Shown: positions 1 to 5,134 of the stretch, one piece after another
How the letters are laid out: every line of letters starts with the position of its first letter
How positions within the stretch are numbered: the stretch's first letter is position 1
Assembly: GCA_030627405.1 (NCBI GenBank)
Contig: DAOUSD010000167.1
Span: forward strand, 1 to 5,134
Source: Deltaproteobacteria bacterium
GTDB taxonomy: Bacteria > Desulfobacterota > Desulfobacteria > Desulfobacterales > ETH-SRB1
Direction of reading: 5' to 3'
Length of the DNA stretch: 5,134 nucleotides
Translations under genes and position numbers: made by a program
The notes under the pieces: generated by a model
Seen by the model: only the letters and a program-made list of their open reading frames with translations
The model's database searches: none
Told to the model about the DNA's origin: nothing

Positions 1-151
1 ATATGAGACCTTTGAAAAATGCTCAATTTTGTTCAAGTTCAAGGAAGGCGAAAATTTTAAATGCGGGAATACATTGAGTATTTCGAGGCTTAAAATTTGA
101 GTCTGACGCTGAAATTGGGCAAAAGGGGGCGTTTTGCAAAGGTCTAAATAT
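1..151. repeat. Imperfect palindromic repeat (MITE-like or REP-like) upstream of smc
   Basis: The ends are inverted repeats: positions 6-22 and the reverse complement of 129-145 match at 15 of 17 bases, including AGACCTTTG (6-14) against CAAAGGTCT (137-145). Symmetry continues inward: AAATTTTAA (52-60) pairs with TTAAAATTT (90-98). The centre forms a hairpin with GGAATAC (66-72) opposite GTATTTC (78-84) around the loop ATTGA. All these pairs share a centre near position 75, so the whole stretch can fold into one long, interrupted hairpin. ATAT occurs just outside the left end (1-4) and near the right end (148-151), a possible short target duplication, but the window starts at position 1 and this cannot be confirmed. 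No open reading frame of note lies inside, so any movement would need a transposase elsewhere. I recall similar elements in Desulfobacterales genomes, but that is memory, not a search. It ends one base before the smc Shine-Dalgarno sequence and may lie in the smc leader. Confidence 0.72.
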
Positions 152-157
152 AAGAGG
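152..157 (+). promoter_or_regulatory. Ribosome binding site of smc
   Basis: AAGAGG lies 10 bases before the ATG at 168, a slightly long but workable Shine-Dalgarno spacing. It begins immediately after the end of the upstream palindromic repeat. It overlaps the 10-base perfect palindrome AGGATATCCT (155-164), which has no loop and so is unlikely to fold on itself as a hairpin. No clear promoter boxes are visible between the repeat and the start codon, so transcription must begin inside the repeat or further upstream. Confidence 0.65.
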
Positions 158-167
158 ATATCCTTAT

Positions 168-3100
168 ATGAAACTAAAAAAACTGGAACTTACAGGATTT
201 AAATCATTTTCTGAAAAATCCAGCATTGAATTTCCTGCCGGCATTTCTGCAGTTGTAGGGCCCAACGGTTGCGGCAAGAGCAATATCGTTGACGCGCTTA
301 GATGGGTTATGGGGGAACAAAGTGTTAAGCAGCTTCGCGGCAAGGCGATGGAAGATGTCATATTTTCCGGCTCCAACGCGAAACCACCGCTTAACATGGC
401 CGAGGTATGCTTGACGCTTTTAAATGACAACGGTACTGCTCCGGAGGAATTAAAGGACTTCACTGAAATAATGTTAACCAGGCGGCTCTATCGCTCTGGT
501 GAAAGTGGATATTTCATCAACAAGCAGCCATGCAGATTAAAGGATATACATAACATTTTTCTGGGAAGCGGCCTTGGGACAAAATCATATTCAATAATTC
601 AGCAGGGAAATATTGGAGCTATTACTGAGGCAGGGCCTGAAGAAAGAAGGTTTTTTATTGAGGAGGCCGCAGGAATTACCAGATATAAAAACCGAAAAAA
701 AGAAGCTCTAAGCAAAGTTCAGGCCACAAAGCAGAACCTTCTGCGCATAAATGATATAATTAATGAAGTACAAAAGCAGATGGCCGGCCTTAAACGCCAG
801 GTTAAAAAAGCCGAAATCTACAAAAATTATCAAAAGCGCATAAGAGAACTGGATATCCTGATTTCTTTTGCAAAATTTGATGATTACTCTCACCAAATCC
901 GCCAAACCGAGTCTCTATTAAAAGATCTTAATGATACAGACATAGAGCATACATCCAAAATAAAAAAACTTGACGCTGCTGTTGAAGATATAAAACTTCA
1001 ACTTTCACAAAAAGAACAGGAAATCTCGGAACAAAAATCTCAAAAATTTGAAATGCATCGAAGCATAGACAGAATAGAAAACGACCTTACACATCTTCGC
1101 AGAGAGATGGAGAATTTTTCCAGCGAAGCCATAAGACTTGAAGCCGCAAGAAAGGAAATAGAAGAAAAAAACAAAAACATTATCACCGAGATTGCTCAAG
1201 TAGAAACTCAGAATGCAAAACTTAAGGACAATATAACAGATGTTAAATCAAGTCTTGAGCAGGAACGATCCGCATCGCAAAAAACAAGAGATCAATTGTC
1301 TGAGCTGACAAAGAGACTCGAAAATTATAAAACACATCTAATGAAGCTGGTTGCCAACGAAGCACGATACAAAAACATCTATCAAAATGCGGCAAGCAAC
1401 AAGGAGAACATAAAGAGACGGTTAAAAATAATAGATGAAGAAGAAGTTAGAGCAAGGAAGAAATTAAAGGAAACACAAAAATATTCCATAAAAGCCGAAA
1501 AGCATCTGAAAGAACTAGAACTGGAAATAAATGGTCTGAATGAACGCATTGAAATCAAACAGGAAGAGCTTGAGGGGAAAAGCAGGGAATTCGGTAAGAA
1601 GGTTAAACTCGTCCAGACAATTGAACTTGAAAAAAATAAGCTGAAATCTAAATTTAATGCTTTAAAGAAAATGGCCGATAACTTTGAATGGTATAAAGAT
1701 GGCGTCAAGGCCATAATGAAAAAATATTTAAACAAAGAAACTACAAGCAGCTCCTCAGAACATAATGATATTCTTGGCTTAATGGCGGATATTATCGAAC
1801 CCGAACCTTCTTTTGAAACCGCGGTGGAAGCTGCCCTTGGAGAATCCTTGCAGTACATACTGGTTAAGGATCAAAAAACGGGACTTGACGCTATAAACTA
1901 TCTTCAGTCCAATAGTGCAGGCCGTAGCGGATTCATTCCTGTTTCATCCATTAAAAACACAGGATATAAGCTTTCTGAAAATTCTAATACACAAAAATAT
2001 CTTTTGGAACATATTGCAGTAAAACCGGGGTTTGAAAAAATTGCAGAAGCTTTTTTAGAAAATGTAATCGTTACCACTGATATAGCAGAAGCTATAACGA
2101 TAAATAAAAGTGATGACCATTGCCGAACGATTGTTACAAAAAACGGCGATATTATTTCCTCTCAAGGCATACTGATCGGCGGCAGCAAAGATAATTTATC
2201 AGGTATTCTTGCAAAAAAACAGGAACTAAAAGAACTTGAAGGCCGGATTAAAAGCATAAATAAAAATCTGGAATCTACCAGTCTTGATAAAAAAGAACTT
2301 GAATCCGAAGTCCGCCTTATTGAAAACGATCTGCAAAAACTGATAGAAAATAAAAATAAAACCATTCAAAACAAAAGCGAAGCAGAAAAAAGGCTTTATA
2401 AAGCAAACGAAGATGAAAAGTACGCCCTAAAGCACCTTGAAATAACAAGCCTGGAGCAGGAACATCTCATGGGAGAAGAGATTGATATTGATGAAGAGAT
2501 GGTCAGGTATGACAAAGAACTTGCAGAAATAACCAATGAGGTTGAGACCGAACAGCACAAAGTCACGGAAACTTCAGAAAGAATCAGTTTCGCCTCTGAT
2601 GAAATGGAAAATTTTAATCAAAGTATAATGGATCTTAAGCTCAAGCTGACGGCTCTCAATGCCGGAATAGAAAACAATTATAATACATTAAAACGACTTG
2701 AAGAATTTAAAGATGAAGGGATAAAGCAGTTCAAAGAGCTTTCCGGGGAAATTGATAAGAAGCATCAAAAAAGAACTGATTCAAAACAGAAAATTCAAGA
2801 ATATGAAAAAAATCTTCCAGTCATGTATAATGATATGACGCGCCTTGAACAGGAACTTGAAAGAAATGAGGCTGATTATCATGCTATTGACGACAGTCTT
2901 AAAGAAAATGATAATGTCATTACAAAGATACAAGACGAACGCGAAAAGACCTTGCAGAAAATTCGCCTGCTTGAGATAGAACGATCCCAAAGGCATATTA
3001 AACGGGAAAATATTGCGAATCACTTAGAATCAGCCTATCGCATTTCGCTTTCCGACTTGAGATCAGAATTAAAAGATAAGGCGGAAAAGCAAGATATGTC

Positions 3101-3749
3101 AATAGATGAAATGGAGGTTGAACTTTCCAGACTTAAGGTGAAAATTGCTAATATAAGCGATGTAAATCTCGGCGCTATAAAGGAATATGAACAGCTAAAA
3201 GAACGCTTTGATTTCTTATCCGAGCAACGTGATGATCTTGTTAAAGCTCTTGATGATCTCTATAAAGTTATAAAAAAGATTAATCGAATTACGCAGGAAA
3301 AATTTATAAAAACCTTTGATCTGGTTAATGAAAAGCTGAATGAGGTTTTTCAGCGTCTTTTTGATGGAGGCACGGCACAACTTGTTTTAACTGAACCAGC
3401 CAAGCCTCTTGAAACAGGCGTAGAATTCATGATTCATCCACCCGGGAAAAAACTGACCAGAATGAGCCTTCTTTCAGGAGGAGAAAAAGCTCTTTCCGCA
3501 GTTGCCTTTATCTTCTCAATATTTCTAATTAAGCCGGCATCTTTCTGTATCATGGATGAAATAGACGCTTCTCTTGATGAAGCCAATGTTTTTCGCTTTA
3601 ATAATTTGCTTAAAATTATAGGAGAAAAATCTCAAATTGTAATGATAACCCATAATAAAAAAAGCATGGAATTTGCCGGCACATTGTTTGGTATTACCAT
3701 GGAAAGAAAAGGGATTTCAAAAATAGTTTCAGTAAATTTAGGGGAATAG
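168..3749 (+). CDS. smc: Chromosome segregation protein SMC (condensin ATPase)
   Basis: This is a complete bacterial SMC of 1193 residues, close to the 1186 of Bacillus subtilis. SMC dimers, with kleisin ScpA and ScpB, form an ATP-driven ring that extrudes DNA loops and helps separate sister chromosomes in the nucleoid. The N-terminal head has the Walker A motif GPNGCGKS (31-38, K37), the conserved R57 in QLRGKAMEDVIF, and the Q-loop in YSIIQQGNI (Q146), followed by FFIEEAAGITRYKNRK. A long Lys/Glu-rich coiled coil spans about 180-525. The hinge covers about 534-673, from DILGLMADII to SQGILIGGS. The returning coiled coil runs to about 1045. The C-terminal head has the ABC signature LSGGEK (1102-1107), Walker B with catalytic glutamate (CIMDEID, D1130 and E1131), the D-loop (SLDEAN), and the H-loop histidine H1162 in MITHNKK. 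Nothing is missing or frameshifted. The start is set by the family-typical MKLKKLELTGFKSF and an upstream Shine-Dalgarno sequence. ScpA and ScpB genes are not in this window. Confidence 0.98.
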   Translation: MKLKKLELTGFKSFSEKSSIEFPAGISAVVGPNGCGKSNIVDALRWVMGEQSVKQLRGKAMEDVIFSGSNAKPPLNMAEVCLTLLNDNGTAPEELKDFTEIMLTRRLYRSGESGYFINKQPCRLKDIHNIFLGSGLGTKSYSIIQQGNIGAITEAGPEERRFFIEEAAGITRYKNRKKEALSKVQATKQNLLRINDIINEVQKQMAGLKRQVKKAEIYKNYQKRIRELDILISFAKFDDYSHQIRQTESLLKDLNDTDIEHTSKIKKLDAAVEDIKLQLSQKEQEISEQKSQKFEMHRSIDRIENDLTHLRREMENFSSEAIRLEAARKEIEEKNKNIITEIAQVETQNAKLKDNITDVKSSLEQERSASQKTRDQLSELTKRLENYKTHLMKLVANEARYKNIYQNAASNKENIKRRLKIIDEEEVRARKKLKETQKYSIKAEKHLKELELEINGLNERIEIKQEELEGKSREFGKKVKLVQTIELEKNKLKSKFNALKKMADNFEWYKDGVKAIMKKYLNKETTSSSSEHNDILGLMADIIEPEPSFETAVEAALGESLQYILVKDQKTGLDAINYLQSNSAGRSGFIPVSSIKNTGYKLSENSNTQKYLLEHIAVKPGFEKIAEAFLENVIVTTDIAEAITINKSDDHCRTIVTKNGDIISSQGILIGGSKDNLSGILAKKQELKELEGRIKSINKNLESTSLDKKELESEVRLIENDLQKLIENKNKTIQNKSEAEKRLYKANEDEKYALKHLEITSLEQEHLMGEEIDIDEEMVRYDKELAEITNEVETEQHKVTETSERISFASDEMENFNQSIMDLKLKLTALNAGIENNYNTLKRLEEFKDEGIKQFKELSGEIDKKHQKRTDSKQKIQEYEKNLPVMYNDMTRLEQELERNEADYHAIDDSLKENDNVITKIQDEREKTLQKIRLLEIERSQRHIKRENIANHLESAYRISLSDLRSELKDKAEKQDMSIDEMEVELSRLKVKIANISDVNLGAIKEYEQLKERFDFLSEQRDDLVKALDDLYKVIKKINRITQEKFIKTFDLVNEKLNEVFQRLFDGGTAQLVLTEPAKPLETGVEFMIHPPGKKLTRMSLLSGGEKALSAVAFIFSIFLIKPASFCIMDEIDASLDEANVFRFNNLLKIIGEKSQIVMITHNKKSMEFAGTLFGITMERKGISKIVSVNLGE

Positions 3750-3856
3750 TTCACCACAGATTTTCACGGAAATACACTGAATTCTCGTAACTGTTCAGGT
3801 TACACTTACTCATTGTTTTTAATTTTCAGTGAAACTCCGTGTCGTTCCGTGGTGAA
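3750..3856. repeat. Inverted repeat with 32-bp arms between smc and ftsY
   Basis: The left arm (3750-3781) begins directly after the smc stop codon. The right arm is 3825-3856. The left arm and the reverse complement of the right match at 24 of 32 positions, in blocks TTCACCAC, CACGGA and CACTGAA. The loop between is 43 bases and contains its own small hairpin (3787-3803). The right arm is followed by a run of five T (3857-3861), so the structure could act as a terminator or 3'-end stabiliser for smc mRNA. The long loop and the mismatches make it a poor classical terminator. The TTCACCAC end sequence recalls dispersed repeats common in environmental deltaproteobacterial genomes, which is recollection and not a search result. 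Confidence 0.7.
3787..3803. repeat. Small hairpin nested in the post-smc repeat
   Basis: GTAACTGTTCAGGTTAC forms a 5-bp stem (GTAAC with GTTAC) around a 7-base loop. Its first 11 bases, GTAACTGTTCA, match the left end of the repeat after ftsY (GTAACCGTTCA from 4908) at 10 of 11 positions. Its last bases GGTTAC are the complement of GTAACC. It may therefore be a shrunken copy of that second repeat family sitting inside the first. The stem alone is short, so chance is possible. Confidence 0.45.
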
Positions 3857-3866
3857 TTTTTATAAT
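3839..3866 (+). promoter_or_regulatory. Possible ftsY promoter at the edge of the inverted repeat
   Basis: A perfect TATAAT (3861-3866) lies 47 bases before the preferred ftsY start. The hexamer 16 bases upstream of it, GTGTCG (3839-3844), matches the TTGACA consensus at only three of six positions and lies within the repeat's right arm. If real, it would give ftsY its own transcript and compensate for any termination caused by the repeat. In AT-rich DNA a lone TATAAT is weak evidence. Confidence 0.3.
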
Positions 3867-3903
3867 TTAGGTTTAAAACAGCCGAAAATATAAAATTCGT
3901 AAT

Positions 3904-3909
3904 GAGGGG
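3904..3909 (+). promoter_or_regulatory. Ribosome binding site deciding the ftsY start
   Basis: GAGGGG lies 4 bases before the ATG at 3914, and its GAGG core is 6 bases away. The earlier in-frame ATG at 3902 overlaps this site, and the AT-rich bases before it (AAAATATAAAATTCGTA) contain no Shine-Dalgarno sequence. The start at 3914 is therefore preferred. Confidence 0.7.
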
Positions 3910-3913
3910 AGTT

Positions 3914-4903
3914 ATGGCGCTCAACTGGTTCAAAAAGAAAAAGCATTCAGATGAAAAGAAAGAAGAACAGGATAATTCAGACTTATCGGAAAAAACATCT
4001 TTTTTTGAACGTTTTAAAAAAGGTCTTTCCAAAACCCGCGAAATTTTTTCAACAGACATAGATAAACTCTTTACAGGGAAAAGGGGAATTGATGACAGTT
4101 TATTAGAAGAATTAGAAGAGCTTTTGATAACCTCTGACATTGGCGTTCAGACTTCAATGGATCTTGTTCAAAGAATTTCAAAAAAATCCTCTACAATATC
4201 TGACGCCGGCCGATTGAAGAATGCCTTGAAAGAAGAAATACTTTCACTTCTTAATCTGCAAACACCAAAGCAAATCCCTGAAACTAACCACACTAAGCCC
4301 GAAGTAATAATGGTAATTGGTGTAAATGGTGTCGGAAAAACAACCACAATTGGAAAACTTGCAGCAAAATTCAACTCAGAAGGAAAGAAAGTTTTGATAG
4401 CCGCTGCCGATACCTTCAGGGCTGCAGCTATTGAGCAGCTTGTAATATGGGCTGACAGAGCAAATGCTCAAATAGTAAAGCACAAGGACAACGCTGACCC
4501 TGCTTCTGTAGCTTATGACAGCATTGAAGCCGCTACCGCAAGAGATATAGATATCGTTCTGATAGATACCGCAGGCAGGCTTCATACCAAGGTAAATCTT
4601 ATGGAGGAACTTAAAAAAATTAAACGAATCATATCGAAAAAGCTGGCAGGTGCGCCGCATGAAATCCTTTTAGTTCTTGATGCAACAACAGGCCAAAATG
4701 CTTTGTCACAGACACAACTCTTTGATGATGCACTTGGAGTAACAGGGATAGTACTTACAAAGCTTGATGGAACTGCAAAAGGAGGCATTGTTGTAAGTAT
4801 TTGCAACACTCTCAAAATTCAACTGAAGTACATTGGTATTGGCGAAAACATAGATGACCTGCGAGACTTTAATTCAAAAGAGTTCGTAGACGCTCTTTTC
4901 TAA
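3914..4903 (+). CDS. ftsY: Signal recognition particle receptor FtsY (SRP-family GTPase)
   Basis: FtsY docks the signal recognition particle (Ffh with 4.5S RNA) and its ribosome-nascent chain at the cytoplasmic membrane and passes the chain to SecYEG. GTP hydrolysis by the FtsY-Ffh pair resets the cycle. From the start at 3914 the protein has 329 residues, the compact form seen in Bacillus and unlike the roughly 500-residue E. coli protein with its long acidic A domain. The N-terminus MALNWFKKKK is basic and amphipathic, suited to lipid contact, and is followed by a short charged stretch. The N domain (about 45-115) includes the LLEELEELLITSDIGV helix. The G domain shows G1 GVNGVGKTT (136-144), G2 DTFRAAA (166-172), G3 DTAGR (218-222), G4 TKLDGTAKGG (282-291) and the closing GIGENIDDLRDF (308-319), ending in the typical FVDALF. 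No key residue is missing. A start at 3902 would add four residues (MRGV) but lacks a ribosome binding site. The gene lies 164 bases after smc in the same direction. Confidence 0.97.
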   Translation: MALNWFKKKKHSDEKKEEQDNSDLSEKTSFFERFKKGLSKTREIFSTDIDKLFTGKRGIDDSLLEELEELLITSDIGVQTSMDLVQRISKKSSTISDAGRLKNALKEEILSLLNLQTPKQIPETNHTKPEVIMVIGVNGVGKTTTIGKLAAKFNSEGKKVLIAAADTFRAAAIEQLVIWADRANAQIVKHKDNADPASVAYDSIEAATARDIDIVLIDTAGRLHTKVNLMEELKKIKRIISKKLAGAPHEILLVLDATTGQNALSQTQLFDDALGVTGIVLTKLDGTAKGGIVVSICNTLKIQLKYIGIGENIDDLRDFNSKEFVDALF

Positions 4904-4907
4904 ATTA

Positions 4908-5007
4908 GTAACCGTTCACAGCTTGAAACTTGAAATTGGAAAGAACAGTACAAAAGCATGCAGGCCCAATTTCCAATTTCCAACTTCAATGTTCCGTGAA
5001 CGCTTAC
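4908..5007. repeat. Inverted repeat with heptad-built arms between convergent genes
   Basis: It starts four bases after the ftsY stop codon. The outer ends are GTAACCGTTCAC (4908-4919) and GTGAACGCTTAC (4996-5007), which are inverted with 11 of 12 matches. The arms continue inward to 4942 and 4970, allowing a small gap, and leave a loop of 27 bases. The inner arms have a 7-base period: CTTGAAA, CTTGAAA, TTGGAAA on the left (4922-4942) and TTTCCAA, TTTCCAA, CTTCAAT on the right (4970-4990). It lies between two genes that point at each other, where a two-way terminator would be expected. It has no T-run after the stem, so it is not a classical intrinsic terminator. It carries no gene. Confidence 0.7.
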
Positions 5008-5028
5008 CTGAATTATTTCGACCTGTGC

Positions 5029-5056
5029 GGTTAGCTTTTAGCCATTAGCGGTTAGC
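5029..5056. repeat. Tandem heptanucleotide repeat NNTTAGC, four copies
   Basis: The four units are GGTTAGC, TTTTAGC, CATTAGC and GGTTAGC. A decayed fifth, TTTTGGA (5057-5063), follows. Seen another way, GCGGTTAGCTTTTAG (5027-5041) recurs 21 bases later with one mismatch. The tract covers the last five sense codons and the stop codon of the partial gene on the - strand, so the protein's LTANG tail is written in repeat units. Confidence 0.65.
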
Positions 5057-5134
5057 TTTTGGATAAAACTGTTCAACATCCTCTTTACCTCATTGACCTG
5101 TTGATTAAGTTCTCTATATGTTTCATCCTGTATA
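5038..5134 (-). CDS. C-terminal end of a possible four-helix-bundle (S23/IVP-like) protein, partial
   Basis: Reading leftward from the window's right edge, one frame is open for 31 codons and ends at a TAA (5038-5040 on the + strand). The visible peptide contains TYRELNQQVNEVKRMLNSFI and ends QKLTANG. It is one amphipathic helix with hydrophobic residues at helical spacing. This resembles the last helix of the four-helix-bundle family related to proteins encoded in 23S rRNA intervening sequences, where a Y..L......E..RML..LI..L pattern precedes a short polar tail. The molecular role of that family is poorly known. The start and most of the gene lie beyond the window. The gene converges on ftsY, with the inverted repeat at 4908-5007 between them. 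The family call is inference from a short tail. An unrelated helical protein, or a non-coding open frame, remains possible. Confidence 0.5.
   Translation of the reverse strand, partial: IQDETYRELNQQVNEVKRMLNSFIQKLTANG

Noticed and set aside
1..151. Riboswitch in the smc leader
   Set aside because: The fold is one long palindrome, not a multi-helix aptamer; no known riboswitch core is recognisable; and smc is not a usual riboswitch target.
141..154. TATAAG as a -10 box for smc
   Set aside because: It overlaps the Shine-Dalgarno sequence, so a transcript starting from it would lack a ribosome binding site.
155..164. Palindrome AGGATATCCT as an operator or a hairpin hiding the smc ribosome binding site
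   Set aside because: A 10-base palindrome with no loop cannot form a normal hairpin, and a single copy of this length is expected by chance. It could be a protein site, but nothing else supports that.
164..463. Open frame of 99 codons on the - strand over the smc start
   Set aside because: It is antisense to the highly conserved SMC Walker A region, whose codon constraints explain the open frame. It has no family resemblance and no ribosome binding site that stands out.
1382..1858. Open frame of 158 codons on the - strand inside smc
   Set aside because: It is Ser/Phe-rich, which is what the reverse complement of a Lys/Glu-rich coiled coil yields. It has no recognisable domain and lies wholly inside an intact, well-supported gene.
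4376..4815. Overlapping - strand open frames inside ftsY
   Set aside because: They are antisense to the conserved GTPase motifs, overlap each other in different frames, and show no recognisable protein features.
4908..5063. CRISPR array
   Set aside because: The repeats are 7 bases long and contiguous, without the 20-40-base repeats and unique spacers of an array, and no cas genes are present.

Overview
The window carries two complete housekeeping genes on the + strand, smc (168-3749) and ftsY (3914-4903). The last 31 codons of a third, convergent gene run off the right edge on the - strand (5038-5134). Every non-coding gap is filled mostly by inverted-repeat or short-period repeat DNA. The genes are AT-rich, and smc-ftsY adjacency with an SMC of the ScpAB-partnered type (not MukB) fits Firmicutes and several deltaproteobacterial (Desulfobacterota) lineages. 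The SMC sequence (IIQQGNIGAIT before the Q-loop signature) and the style of the repeats suggest a Desulfobacterales-like organism. That placement is inferred from memory of such genomes and has not been tested.

Layout. Positions 1-151 hold an imperfect palindrome of about 140 bp whose ends read AGACCTTTG...CAAAGGTCT. It looks like a MITE-type or REP-like repeat and abuts the smc ribosome binding site. The smc gene follows, intact, with all ATPase motifs. Directly after the smc stop codon lies a 107-bp inverted repeat (3750-3856, 32-bp arms) with a smaller hairpin nested in its loop. A TATAAT box then lies just outside it, before ftsY. The ftsY gene is intact, with a short basic/acidic N-terminus and a full NG GTPase core. 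Between ftsY and the convergent gene lie a third inverted repeat (4908-5007) whose arms are built of 7-bp units, and a separate heptanucleotide tract (5029-5056) that overlaps the end of the convergent gene.

Function. SMC compacts and segregates the chromosome with ScpA and ScpB, which are not in this window. FtsY is the membrane receptor for the signal recognition particle. The two act in different processes, and their pairing is a conserved gene order (as in the rnc-smc-ftsY arrangement of Bacillus), not a shared pathway. The convergent partial gene resembles the C-terminus of the four-helix-bundle family related to 23S rRNA intervening-sequence proteins, but only 31 residues can be seen.

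I see no convincing new multi-gene system. The notable content is the density and nesting of three different inverted-repeat families around two core genes, and the heptad repeats that appear to encode a protein tail.
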